From Doris montereyensis (lineage: Eukaryota; Mollusca; Gastropoda; Nudibranchia; Dorididae), in the NCBI GenBank assembly GCA_037039925.1, contig JAXRKP010000046.1, positions 50,001 to 114,000 of the forward strand: DNA of 64,000 bases. Direction: 5' to 3'. The notes beneath the pieces were generated by a model, which was given only the letters and a program-made list of their open reading frames with translations, made no database searches and was not told where the DNA came from. Made by a program: the position numbers and the translations under genes. Position 1 is the stretch's first letter. The number at the start of each line of letters is the position of its first letter. This document shows positions 1 through 10,914 of the stretch, one piece after another.

Positions 1-2479
1 GAGTGTTCATGTAGGCGCGTAGATCGGAAGACACGTCATCGGGAGTGAGGTCATCAGTGACGATAATGATAAGGCGATTTGCCACCAGCAAAAGCCGCTG
101 GAAGATCGTCTGAAGATCTAAAATGCGCCACTCCTTTTTCATGAAGGCCCTGCTGAGGACGAGCAGGGAACAACGGCTAAGTTTGATGGCCCAAGGGATG
201 TTTTCTATAACCGACATGTCGGAAGGGAAATCACGGTAGTGTAAGCACAGCTTGTATTTTTTGGGTCCATCCTCGAGGTGCGGCACCAGCGTGTCTACCA
301 CCCATTTGTAATTGTCTTCGCCATAGGACACATACACGTCGTAAGGGTTGAAGTGATCACCGTAGGAAAAATTAAGACTAAGGCGAATTCCTAGCCTAGA
401 ATAGACCAAGAGACTGAGTTCTTCTCCGTAGTGAAACAGTATGAAGATTGTGGAGGCGATGGAAACCAGAGCAAGCGCCATGGCTAAGGCCACTTCTATC
501 TGTGTGTAGGCGGTGCAGTTCACATCCGACTGGGAAAACTCCTCCACCGGTTTTTGCAAATAGTTGCAGACAATGTTACCTGGTGTCCAAAGAATATCTC
601 TGTGCCGAGTTATCCAGAGTGGGAGCCATAGGTTGTCGCAAGAGCATGCCCAACGATTGTTGTGAAGAGTAACATTGCTGGCACTTTGCAATGTGATGTT
701 CTTTGTCAGCGACGGAAGTCTCTGAATGAGATTGTTGTGAAGGGCCAACACTTTGACGTTCTGGAGGGCGGCGATACCCGACGGCGTGACGGAGGTGAGG
801 AGGCAGTTGTCGACGTGAAGCTCGCTGAGATTGGCTAGGTAAGAGCGGTAACTCAAAAGCTGGAGAGGGTTATGACTTAAATAAAGCCGTGACGAGGTGT
901 GGGGGTAAGAAGGTATAACATCCGGCAGTTCAAGAAGACGGCGAGCTGTGCAGTTGACGGCAATGCTTGATTTGTTCTGCAAATGACAGGAGCAACTTTG
1001 CGGACAGTTTGTTTCGATAACGCATGACTTGACAAATGATAACTCGCTCACTAGTTGCCCTCTCGTTTCCGGCGGCGAGGAACATTTTAACTGATTTAGA
1101 TCTTGATACACTTCGGAGGCGTTTGATATGTTGACCTTGTCTGAGTTGAGAAGGTTGACGTACTCTTCCATTCGAATCATGTCACAGCTGCAGTGATATG
1201 GATTGGCCGCGCTGTGCACCTTTATGCTCGTCCGTGTAGTTGTGTCGTCTGCGCTACCAGTAAATGGTGGAAAGTGTAATTTATTTCTGCGAACATCGAG
1301 TCGCAATTCATTATCCGTAAGTGGGAATTGTTCTTGGCGTACGAATTTCAACGCGTTACTGTTCAGGTTTATGCTGACGAGATTAACATTATTTCGAAAA
1401 GCCACCGACCCTATATAGTGAATGCGGTTGTTCTGAAGATGCAATTGTTGGAGGTCGATTAAATTCTGAAATGCATCGTCATTTATTTCAGTGATCGAAT
1501 TACTGCTTAGATCCAAAACAGTAAGCTTATGTAATTTCTTAAAAGTTCCAATTTTGTAAATCAGATTGTGGCTGAGATCAATAAATTGGATTGTAGAAAT
1601 GGCTGTCTGATCTTCAAACAATGGTGCTATGTTGCTTATGTTGTTGTGAGACAGAGACAAATATCGTATTCTTATTCTCTGCTCATACAAGAAGCATGCG
1701 GGGAAATTAGTAAGTCTGTTTTTCTCCAAGTTGATTGTGTCTATATCCTTGGTGAACGTTAGCTGACAGCTGTAGTCCTTTAGCTGATTAGCTTGAAGGT
1801 TGAGACTAGTGGCTGAAAGCATGTAATCGCCTTTCCAGGATTCTGGAATTTCGTAAGTTTCTGTGCCAGAGACTAATAAGACAATAGTATTCATTGTGTA
1901 GCGAATGTTGATCTGGTTAAGGAGATTAAGGCCACAATCTTTGGCTTCAAAAATCCACATATTCATGGGTATAACCACTCCTTTGACAGCATCCATTGGT
2001 ACAATCTTGCAATTCTTACCCACGAATACGTTAACCGATACCTGCCACGTGGGAACATCCCATAGTAATTCCTCCCCATGCAGACACTTCACTGTTAAAG
2101 ATACGTATCGAAAGTAATCGACCCCGTTCAAGAGTGTGGACAACTCGTGACGTCGTTTATCGTCTATCAGACATTCCAGGTCCGCCATTTGGTTCACCAT
2201 CAACGCGTATATGCCTATAAAATCGATGTAAGTTGTAGCATATTCCACATCCTGGCGATATTCGGTGCCCATAAAACTATGATGTCGTCGAAGATGTTGG
2301 TTCAGCAAATATTGGATGTTTTGATAATCACATTTGCAAGGGGCTGAACAGTTCAATGGTCCTTCTACGTTACTGAACGTAAAACTATCTACTGTATTTT
2401 TGCCTAAAAACGTACCAACGAGTATAAAGCTAATAAGAAGACCTAAAAGGCTTCCCAATGTGTACTTACGATGGATCAT
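1..2479 (-). CDS. Toll-like receptor, C-terminus cut by window edge
   Basis: Single open frame of 826 codons on the minus strand, running off the window at base 1. By family, a membrane pattern-recognition receptor signalling through TIR adaptors to NF-kB. Visible order: hydrophobic signal/anchor at residues 8-26; an LRRNT-like C-x3-C-x-C near 45; leucine-rich repeats about 215-420 with LDLS-N and LSHNNIS motifs; a first cysteine cap about 430-486 (CSC..C..C); an LRRNT about 492-510 (C-x3-C-x-C); more LRRs; a second LRRCT about 612-655; a membrane span about 663-684; a TIR domain from 713. TIR box 1 is YDVYVSYGED and box 2 LCLHYRDFPSD; box 3 (FW) would lie beyond the window. Two cysteine clusters make it the protostome multiple-cysteine-cluster type. 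The start at 2479 is preceded by an in-frame TGA at 2488-2486. No stop or frameshift was found in the visible part. The numbered TLR subtype cannot be assigned. Confidence 0.94.
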   Translation of the reverse strand, partial: MIHRKYTLGSLLGLLISFILVGTFLGKNTVDSFTFSNVEGPLNCSAPCKCDYQNIQYLLNQHLRRHHSFMGTEYRQDVEYATTYIDFIGIYALMVNQMADLECLIDDKRRHELSTLLNGVDYFRYVSLTVKCLHGEELLWDVPTWQVSVNVFVGKNCKIVPMDAVKGVVIPMNMWIFEAKDCGLNLLNQINIRYTMNTIVLLVSGTETYEIPESWKGDYMLSATSLNLQANQLKDYSCQLTFTKDIDTINLEKNRLTNFPACFLYEQRIRIRYLSLSHNNISNIAPLFEDQTAISTIQFIDLSHNLIYKIGTFKKLHKLTVLDLSSNSITEINDDAFQNLIDLQQLHLQNNRIHYIGSVAFRNNVNLVSINLNSNALKFVRQEQFPLTDNELRLDVRRNKLHFPPFTGSADDTTTRTSIKVHSAANPYHCSCDMIRMEEYVNLLNSDKVNISNASEVYQDLNQLKCSSPPETRGQLVSELSFVKSCVIETNCPQSCSCHLQNKSSIAVNCTARRLLELPDVIPSYPHTSSRLYLSHNPLQLLSYRSYLANLSELHVDNCLLTSVTPSGIAALQNVKVLALHNNLIQRLPSLTKNITLQSASNVTLHNNRWACSCDNLWLPLWITRHRDILWTPGNIVCNYLQKPVEEFSQSDVNCTAYTQIEVALAMALALVSIASTIFILFHYGEELSLLVYSRLGIRLSLNFSYGDHFNPYDVYVSYGEDNYKWVVDTLVPHLEDGPKKYKLCLHYRDFPSDMSVIENIPWAIKLSRCSLLVLSRAFMKKEWRILDLQTIFQRLLLVANRLIIIVTDDLTPDDVSSDLRAYMNT

Positions 2480-3225
2480 TCTACATCATGGTAACAATCC
2501 CCAATCTTTAAATGGTGTTAATAATAACAACAATGTGTCCATCGTGGCCATTTTGGAATCTACACAGTGGTGTGTTGCATTATGACGTCATTGGTCACTA
2601 GACATCATTGTTAGGTGAAAGCAATTTTGTTAAAGGATATTTTTTGTCTGAGACACGCTAGACATAATGAAGGCCCCTAGCGATGAAAATGAATTAGATT
2701 AGATCTAGATGAGGGTCGACAGCTAGCTAATGAAAAGAACTGGGAAGCCTGGATCTATATTTGACTCAAACTTTGACTGCTCTAATCTCAGGAACCACTG
2801 CACCCACAACCGCCATAGTTCACAGGTAGATTTCAAATAGCCTGATTTAGGTTCTTAGCCAATAAACTATTGGGTAAAATCAGTATTTTAATTGATTGGG
2901 AAAAGAATGCATAATATTTTAATCAATAGACATGTACATGCAACATACTTCTGTGGAACCTAGTTAAAGTCAACGCTTTGGGACAACAGGCAAGAAGTGT
3001 TGGCGTTCAATATGCCACTGCCACTACTGCCAGGTCAGGTAGGACATGGACGGGTTTCAAGGGACATAATCCATGAAATAAACGGTACCGCTGAGAAGAG
3101 TTGACGCTTTAACTTGAACATAAATTGGTAATTAGCTTTTTAACTTCAAAACGTCAGCGAGTTGATTTCTGGTGGGTGCCACGATATTGTAACTAATGCT
3201 ACTCACATAGAAATGGCTGCGGTGC
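2480..3225. other. Upstream flank of the TLR gene, no gene seen
   Basis: AT-rich non-coding sequence upstream of the receptor start. No additional TLR exon, obvious TATA box or conserved protein was recognised. It probably holds the receptor promoter, but no specific site can be supported by eye. Confidence 0.5.
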
Positions 3226-3565
3226 TCTGCGAAAACTTAGGGTTTGGCCAGGATTTTTAATTTTGCTCTGACTGCCCTGTAAACAGCCAAGGGATCTTTA
3301 ACTTGGTACTTTACTTTATTAATGCGTTCAGTGTTAGGATCTGAACACGAGACTTTATTCTTTCATTAGGTCTCACACATCCAACTGCCTGGGACCTTTC
3401 TATCGTCTGTCTCCGATGGGACTATGTGTTGATACACCTACCTTGACCACGGAGGGAGTTTACTCTCAAACAAAAAGATCAGAAAATAATTCCACCGTCG
3501 GAGGCAGAACCCACGACCTTTAGATTGTTGAGAGGTCGGCACCTTGCCTCTGAAATACCCAGTCC
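3226..3565 (-). mobile_element. tRNA-derived SINE copy, family 1, diverged
   Basis: On the minus strand this matches the element at 56936-57235: a tRNA-like head (here near 3560, including GAGGCAAGGTGCCGAC), a central part with CCCATCGGAGACAG, and a segment reading GTTAAAGATCCCTTGGC followed by TGTTTACAGG. The stretch about 3310-3390 does not align to the other copies and may be a small insertion. The SINE class is inferred from the head of the better copy at 56.9 kb. Confidence 0.65.
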
Positions 3566-3627
3566 CTGTGCAGACTTGAAACTTTTTACAATACGTTAGA
3601 TACACGTGCTGTCTGTACTACTATTTG

Positions 3628-6600
3628 TGGGGTTTGGTGTGTGGTGTGGGATGTGGTGTGGTGTGTGTGGTGTCGTATGTGTGGTATAGGGTGTGTGGTA
3701 TGTGGTGTGGGATGTGTGATATGGGGTGTGTGGTATGTGGTATCGTATGGTGGTATGTGGTGTCGTATGTGTGATATCGTATGTGGTATGTGGTGTGTGG
3801 TATCGTAAGTGTGGTATGTGGTAACGTGTTTGGTATGTGGTGTCGTATGTGTGGTATGGGATGTGTGGTATGTGGTGTCGTATGTGTGGTATGCGGTGTC
3901 GTATGTGTGGTATATGATGTGTGGTATGTGGTGTCGTATGTGTGGTATGTGGTGTCGTATGTGTGGTATGTGGTGTATATGATGTGGTATGTGATGTCGT
4001 ATGTGTGGTATGTGGTGTCGTATGTGTGGTATGTGGTGTCGTATGTGTGGTATGTGGTGTCGTATGTGTGGTATGCGGTGTCGTATGTGTGGTATATGAT
4101 GTGTGGTATGTGGTGTCGTATGTGTGGTATGTGTGGTATGTGGTGTCGTATGTGTGGTATGGGATGTCGTATGTGTGGTATGTGGTGTCGTATGTGTGGT
4201 ATGTGGTGTCGTATGTGTGGTATGTGGTGTCGTATGTGTGGTATGTGGTGTCGTATGTGTGGTATGTGGTGTCGTATGTGTGGTATGTGGTGTCGTATGT
4301 GTGGTATGGGGTGTGTGGTATGTGGTGTCGTATGTGTGGTATGGTGTGTGGTATGTGGTGTCGTATGTTGTATGGGGTGTGGGATGTGTGGTATGTGGTG
4401 TCGTATGTGTAGTATGTGGTGTCATATGTGTGGTATGGTATGTGGTGTCGTATGTGTGGTATGGGATGTCGTATGTGTGGTATGTGGTGTCGTATGTGTG
4501 GTATGTGGTGTCGTATGTGTGGTATGGGATGTCGTATGTGTGGTATGTGGTGTCGTATGTGTGGTATGTGGTGTCATATGTGTGGTATGTGGTGTCGTAT
4601 GTGGTATGGGGTGTCGTATGTGTGGTATGGGGTGGCGTATGTGTGGTGGGGTGTCGTATGTGTGGTATGGGGTGTGGGGTATGTGGTGTCGTATGTGTGG
4701 TATGTGGTGTCGTATGTATGGGGTGTGTGGTATGTGGTGTCGTATGTGTGGTATGGGGTGTCGTATGTGTGGTATGTGGTGTCATATGTGTGGTATGATG
4801 TGTGGTCATATGGTGTCGTATGTGTGGTATGTGGTGTCGTATGTGTGGTATGGGGTGTCGTATGTGTGGTATGGGGTGTCGTATGTGTGGTATGGGGTGT
4901 CGTATGTGTGGTATGTGGTGTCGTATGTGTGGTATGTGGTGTCGTATGTGTGGTATGTGGTGTCGTATGTGTGGTATTGTGTGTGGTATGTGGTGTCGTA
5001 TGTGTGGTATGGGGTGTCGTATGTGTGGTATGGGGTGTGTGGTATGTGTGGTATGTGGTGTCGTATGTGTGGTATGGGGTGTGTGGTATGTGGTGTCGTA
5101 TGTGTGGTATGGGGTGTCGTGTGGTATGGGGTGTGTGGTATGTGGTGTCGTATGTGTGGTATGTGGTGTCGTATGTGTGGTATGTGGTGTCGTATGTGTG
5201 GTATGTGGTGTCGTATGTGTGGTATGTGGTGTCGTATGTGTGGTATGTGGTGTCGTATGTGTGGTATGGGGTGTCGTATGTGTGGTATATGGTGTCGTAT
5301 GTGTGGTATGTGGTGTCGTATGTGTGGTATGGGGTGTGTGGTATGTGGTGTCGTATGTGTGGTATGTGTGTCGTATGTGTGGTATGGGGTGTCGTATGTG
5401 TGGTATGGGTGTCGTATGTGTGGTATGCTGTGTCGTATGTGTGGTATGTGGTGTCGTATGTGTGGTATGTGGTGTGTGGTGTGGTATATGTGTGGTATGT
5501 GGTGTCGTATGTGTGGTATGTGGTGTGTGGTGTCGTATGTGTGGTATGTGGTGTCGTATGTGGTGTCGTATGTGTGGTATGGGGTGTGGTATGTGGTGTC
5601 GTATGTGGTATCGTATGTGTGGTATGTGGTGTCGTATGTGTGGTATGTGGTGTCGTATGTGTGTCGTGGTATGTGGTGTCGTATGTGTGGTATACGGTGT
5701 GTGGTGTCGTATGTGTGGTATGGGGTGTGTGGTATGTGGTGTCGTATGTGTGGTATAGGGTGTGTGGTATGTGGTGTCATATGTGTGATATATGGTGTGT
5801 GGTATGTGGTGTCGTATGTGTGGTATGTGGTGTGGTATGTGTGGTATGTGGTGTCGTATGTGTGGTATGGGATGATGTGTGGTATGTGGTGTCGTATGTG
5901 TGGTATGGGTGTGTGGTATGTGGTGTCGTATGTGTGGTATACGTATGTGTGGTATGTGGTGTATGTATTGTGGGATGTATGTGGTATCGTATGTGTGGTA
6001 TCATATGTGTGGTATGTGGTGTGGGATGTGTAGTATGGTGTGGGATGTGTGGTATGTGGTGTCGTATGTGTGGTATCGTATGTGTATGTGGTGTGGGATG
6101 TGTAGTATGTGGTGTGGGATGTGTGTATGTGGTATGTATGTGTGGTATCGTATGTGTGGTATGTGGTGTGGGATGTGTAGTATGTGGTATCGTATGTGTG
6201 GTATGGTGTGGGATGTGTGGTATGTGGTGTCGTATGTGTGGTATATGTATGTGTGGTATGTGGTGTGGGATGTGTGGTATGTGGTATCGTATTTGTAGTA
6301 TGTGGTGTCATATGTGGTATGTGGTGGTATGTGTGGTATGTGGTGTGGGATGTGTGGGATGGTGTGGGATGTGGTATGTGGGATGTGGTATGTGGTGTCG
6401 TATGTGTAGTGTGGTATGTGTGGTATGTGGTGTCGTATGTGTAGTATGTGTGGTATGTGATGGTATGTGTGGTGGTGTCGTATGTGTAGTATGTCGTATG
6501 TGTAGTATGTGGTGTCGTATGTAGTATGTGTGGTATGTGATATGTGGTGTGGGATGTGTGGTATGGGATGTGTGGTATGCGGTGTCGTTGTGGTATGTGG

Positions 6601-7797
6601 TGTCGTATGTGTGGTATCGTATGTGTGGTATGTGGTGTCGTATGTGTGGTATGTGGTGTGTGTAGTATGTGGTCGTATGTGGTATGTGGTGTCGTATGTG
6701 TAGTATGTGGTGTCGTATGTGGTATGTGGTGTCGTATGTGGTATGAGGTAAGTGTGGTATGTGGTGTCATATGTGTGGTATGTGGTATGTGGTATCGTAT
6801 GTGTGGTATGTGGTATCATATGTGTGGTATGTGGTATCGTATGTGTGGTATGTGGTGTCATATGTGTGGTATATGGTATCGTATGTGTGGTATGTGGTGT
6901 CGTATGTGTGGTATGTGTTGTTATCGTATGTGTGGTATGTGGTGTCGTATGTGTGGTATGTGGTGTGGGATGTATGGTATGTGGTGTGGGATGTGTGGTA
7001 TGTGGTGTGGGATGTGTGGTATGTGGTGTCATATGTGTGGTATGTGGTGTGGGATGTGTGGTATGTGGTGTCTATGTGTGGTATGTGGTGTCGGATGTGT
7101 GGTATGTGGTATGTGGTGTGGGATGTGTGGTATGTGGTGTGGTATGGGATGTGTGGTATGTGGTGTCGTATGTGTGGTATGTGGTGTCATATGTGTGGTA
7201 TGTGGTATCGTATGTGTGTGGGATGTGTGGTGTGGTGTATGTGGTATGTGGTATGGGATGTGTGTGGTGTGTGTGTGGTATGTGGTGTCGTATGTGTGGT
7301 ATGGCGTCGTATGTGGTGGCGACATGTGGTGTCGTATGTGTGGTATATGTGATGTGTGGTATGTGGTGTCGTATGTGTGGTATGTGGTGTGGGATGTGTG
7401 GTATGTGGTATGGGATGTGTGGTATGTGGTATGGGATGTGTGGTATGTGGTGTGGATGTGTGGTATGTGTGGATGTGTGGTATGTGGTATGGGATGTGTG
7501 GTATGTGTCGTATGTGGTGTGTGGTGTGATGGTATATGGTGTCGTATGTGTGTGGTGTGGGGTGTGTGGTATGTGGTGTCGTATGTGTGGTATGGGGTGT
7601 GGTATATGGATGTGTATGTTGTGGGGTGTGTGATGTGGGGATGTGGGATGTGCGGTATGTGGGTGTGTGGTGTGGGATGTGTGTTGTGGGTGTGTGATGT
7701 GGGATGTGTGGTATGGGATGTATGGGATGTGTGGTATGGGATGTGTGATGTGTGGTATGGGATGTGTGGTGTGGTATGGGATGTGTGGTGTGGGATG
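3628..7797. repeat. 21-bp GT-rich minisatellite, about 4.2 kb
   Basis: Tandem repeat with a unit close to GTATGTGTGGTATGTGG plus TGTC (21 bp), with common variants GTATGGGGTGTC and short inserts of TGTGG. The plus strand is almost entirely G, T and A in TAT, with C nearly confined to one position per unit. Because 21 is divisible by three, open frames of hundreds of codons run through it on both strands, reading as VCGMWCRM-like or HTTPHTTY-like repeats. These are composition artefacts. Order degrades to the right, where the unit mixes with GGGATGTGTGGTATG. Confidence 0.95.
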
Positions 7798-8182
7798 TAA
7801 GACAAATGAAAGGAAGGAAAGAAGTAATGAGTCCCCACATATGCAGTAGAAATAGAAAGATGTAAGACAAATGAAAGGAAGGAAAGAAGTAGTGAGGAAA
7901 TAGAAAGATGTAAGACAAATGAGGAAAAGAAGTAGTGAAGAAAGAAGTAGTGAAGACATAGAAAGATAAGACAAATGAAGGAAGGAAATAGAAAGATGTA
8001 AGACAAATGAAGTAGTGAGAAATAGAAAGATGTAAGACAAATAAAAGAAGAAGGAAATAGAAAGATGTAAGTAAAAGGAAGGACAGTAGGACATAGAAAG
8101 ATGTAAGACAAATGAAAGGAAGGAAAGAGTAGTGAGGAAATAGAAAGATGTAAGACAAATAAAGGAAGGAAAGAAGTATCTC
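7798..8182. repeat. Short tandem array derived from the dispersed element
   Basis: About eight imperfect units of roughly 40-50 bp built from AGAAAGATGTAAGACAAATG, GAAGGAAAGAAGTAGTGAGG and variants. Read in reverse complement the unit matches the middle of the dispersed element seen at 44.2, 47.3, 47.5 and 55.2 kb (CTTTCACTTGTCTTTCATC then TTGCTGTTTCC). It directly abuts the GT-rich array. Confidence 0.8.
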
Positions 8183-8444
8183 TCCAGTAGCGCTAGCCAA
8201 CTGCCCACACACACTGACAAAGCATAGTCCTGGAGAAAATAACTCAAAGTGGCACTCTCAAACTCAATCCAAATTCACGATCAACTCCCTGTGTGTGACG
8301 CCACTTCAATAATTTGCACAAATCGCAAGTCGGTTTTGAATAGACATGTGCAGTACAGTGTCATACTATTACTAACAATATTGTACAATAAATATTTTAG
8401 TTGAGGTCCTATGACTTTCTTTCATTGGATCTCATGGTGAAAGT
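8183..8444. other. Unassigned spacer
   Basis: Non-coding sequence between the 7.8-8.2 kb array and the dispersed-element fragments. No gene, RNA or repeat is recognised. Confidence 0.4.
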
Positions 8445-8635
8445 TTTTCTTTAAAAAATTTACCTTGTCCACCATATGTAGTGATTTCAGGGTTAATTCA
8501 ATATCAATAAGCAGGAAACTGCAAGATAAAAGAGGTGCGAAAAGAGTGAAATAAGGAAAGAAGTAGGTTTTGTTTGTTTTTCTTTGAAGTAACCCTGTCC
8601 ACCATGGTGGTGATCTCAGGGTTCGTAGCTGACTA
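8445..8635 (-). mobile_element. Two fragments of the dispersed element
   Basis: Two adjacent pieces (about 8445-8565 and 8575-8635) carry the element's 3' signature in reverse complement: ACCTTGTCCACCATATG then GTGATTTCAGGGTTAA, and CCCTGTCCACCATGG then GTGATCTCAGGG. The first also retains the GATAAAAGAGGTG and GAAAGAAGTAGG part. See 47275-47412 for a fuller copy. Confidence 0.7.
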
Positions 8636-8699
8636 ATATTACTGACGACTGTCCAGACACAACATAAACATAAAGCCCTTTAATTAAAAAAATCAAGTT

Positions 8700-9665
8700 T
8701 TCATAAATATTTGTAAATATAAAAAAAATATAGTCAATGTGTTAAAAATTGATACCTATTTAATACTCTAGATCTGTTGATATACTCCAATATTTCAGAA
8801 ACGCAAAATAGTTTCAAGATCATTATTCCGAAAGAGTTTGTAAATGCTTCCCTCGGAATAATATTTCCTTCGTATATCGATCAGATCAAAGCATTCTATT
8901 AAAATATGTTTAATGGTAAAAAGGCAATTACAGGAGTGACAGAAAAGCTGGTCATCATGGGTCAACAGGAAGCCCTGTGTGAGCCACGAATGACCAATAT
9001 GTAAGCGACCTAACGCTCTCTTCTTTTCTATTTCTTACTTTTACATTTGGCCTTTGTCATTTTGAGACCCCTTCATGAAGCAATGTTATTAACTTCTTGG
9101 TCCAACTTCAAGCCATCTGTGTAAATAAGGAATGTCATGGAAATTATCCCTCATCTGGAAAAATTCCCGTTGAAAAACAAACAGGCTCGTTTTGTCCTTT
9201 GAAAATTTGAACAATGAAAAATCTAAATTTATATGGGTTTTGGTCCATAGTGGGAGGAATTCAAAAGTTACTATTATTTATATCCTGGTAATTTATATTT
9301 ACCTGTAATATATGGGGGAGAATTTGAATGCCAAAAGGCGGGGTAGTTTTGGATGTCTCATATATCACAGACGAGGAAGCTTCAAATACGTTTTTGTGGA
9401 CAGGGTTTTGAGGTAGTGACTTTTAATTTCAAATAATAGTTCATTGAGTTTTAGGCGTTGGTGATGTAAAAGATGGTTGCATTGATTCTACATACAGGCT
9501 CTTTACGGGTGAAGTTCGGAAGGCGCCTGAGACAATACAAAGACCCTGATGGTGAATGGGGTCTGGCATTTTTAATACATGTTTGGGGGTGGATCCATAA
9601 GCAACAGAGCCATAGTCCAGCTTGGACCGGACGTATGCTTTATATAGTTTCAATAAGGTCCTGTC
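8700..9665 (-). mobile_element. Degenerate jockey-like LINE, 3' part
   Basis: Minus-strand translation gives the C-terminal part of a jockey-like non-LTR retrotransposon. Near 9653-9441 it reads LYKAYVRSKLDYGSVAYGS followed by GAFRTSPVKSLYVES, typical of the region after the reverse-transcriptase core. Further 3' (about 9020-8770) comes LHIGHSWLTQGFLLTH followed by CHSCNCLFTIKHILIEC, matching the RNase-H/C-terminal segment of these elements. Several frameshifts and a stop separate the pieces, so this is a dead fragment. The 5' end, endonuclease and catalytic RT box are absent. Confidence 0.8.
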
Positions 9666-9804
9666 ATGTCAACCATAGACTACAAACAACATTTGTTCGT
9701 TTCATCGAAATTGACCCACACACATGTACACCATGCAATGTTACATGCTCTACAAAACAATTAAAAATGCTTGGCTGCCAGAGTTCATTTCTCTTGTTCG
9801 AGTG

Positions 9805-9945
9805 GTTTGCTTCATTGAAATTTACCCTGTCCACCATTTCGGTGATCTCAGGGTGAATTAAGACATAAAGGAACCAGCAAAGATGAAAGATAAGTGAAAG
9901 AAATACCCGGTAACGGAAAGGAGTAGGACCTACCAGCAGTGTCTT
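9805..9945 (-). mobile_element. Dispersed element copy
   Basis: Reverse-complement copy with both signature parts: CCCTGTCCACCATTTCGG, GTGATCTCAGGGTGAATTAA, then AGCAAAGATGAAAGATAAG, GTGAAAGAAAT and GTAGGACCTACCAGCA. It is one of the more complete minus-oriented copies. Confidence 0.75.
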
Positions 9946-10500
9946 TCCATTCATTTAAGATTCCAATCAAAACACTAGATAAGAAAGAGCAATGAATTAG
10001 GAGATAAAGGGCAAGAGAAATTGTATATCATTATCTTTATTCTCCAAACATATCTTTCCAACAATCCAAAGCACAAATACGTTATAAAAAATTAAGTCTC
10101 AAACTCCAGCCAATAGCTGAGGTTTCCGTCTTTTGTTCTTTTTTTTGTTTTGTTTTGTTCTGGGTTAGTTGTGTTTTTGTTTTTGGCATGTCTAAGACTT
10201 CATTACAAACGAAGTGGATTAAGATTATTAAGAATAAGACAAAAATTGTTTCTTAATAATTAAGCGATTAAAAAATATGAATTGGATAGGAAACAACAGA
10301 TTAAGTTTACAAGAGATCAAAAAGACATCTGCATACAGAGCAGTGTATGGTTTTAAAAAAAGATAAACTGCATACAGATCAGAGTAGCAGTTTTGAGCAC
10401 CATGACCCACCTAAAAAAACAAAAAAGATTTAGGAGTGACCAAACACAAGGCACAGAGACACAGTGGAAGAAATTTCAGTCAAAAAGGCCAAGAAATGAT
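9946..10500. other. Downstream flank of the PDIA3 gene
   Basis: AT-rich sequence between the dispersed element and the 3' untranslated region of the PDI gene. No coding or RNA feature is supported. Confidence 0.4.
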
Positions 10501-10519
10501 GAAACTAGCAAAAAGAGCA

Positions 10520-10525
10520 TTTATT
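10520..10525 (-). promoter_or_regulatory. Candidate poly(A) signal of the PDIA3 gene
   Basis: AATAAA on the minus strand, about 270 bp downstream of the PDI stop codon. It is a plausible 3' end signal; transcript data would be needed to choose it over other AT-rich hexamers further on. Confidence 0.45.
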
Positions 10526-10570
10526 AATAAACATGGTTTTCATTCTCCTAAACATATTCCATGATGGTCC

Positions 10571-10593
10571 CACACACACACACACACACACAC
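10571..10593. repeat. CA dinucleotide microsatellite
   Basis: Run of about eleven CA units in the probable 3' untranslated region of the PDI gene. Confidence 0.9.
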
Positions 10594-10794
10594 AACCATG
10601 GCAGACACAAAGATGATTCACACACTAACACATACATGCACACACTCTTTAGGATGCGTCCACATGATTAAACATCTGAACAGCCGGAATCACATATTCA
10701 CAATTTCTTTGCTGCTGTAGTCATTCAACATCATGCAAGCATGTAACATAATGATGGCGGACAGACAGAACATACAATACACATGAAAATTTCA

Positions 10795-10914
10795 TTACAA
10801 TTCCACTTTCTTGCCCTTATTCTTCTTCTTCTTTCCATCAGCTCCATAGCCACTCAATCCATCAGTTGATTCCTTGGCTAAGAACTTAATGAAATCCTTA
10901 ACTTCACGTCCACC
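10795..10914 (-). CDS. PDIA3: PDIA3-like exon 13 (C-terminus, stop)
   Basis: Encodes the 39 last residues: [15 protein letters not shown], then a lysine-rich acidic-to-basic tail (KKKKNKGKK) ending VEL-stop. KVEL is a KDEL-class ER retrieval signal. The acceptor CAG precedes GGTGGACGT. The 3' part of domain a' is here. Confidence 0.93.
   Translation of the reverse strand, partial: GGREVKDFIKFLAKESTDGLSGYGADGKKKKNKGKKVEL

Noticed and set aside
3628..7797. Telomere or interstitial telomeric repeats
   Set aside because: G/T-rich but no TTAGGG or other known telomere unit; the period is 21 bp.
3586..8247. Long open frames of 300-750 codons on both strands
   Set aside because: They follow from a 21-bp unit without stop codons. 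Many overlap each other in several frames; no start context, domain or codon bias supports them.
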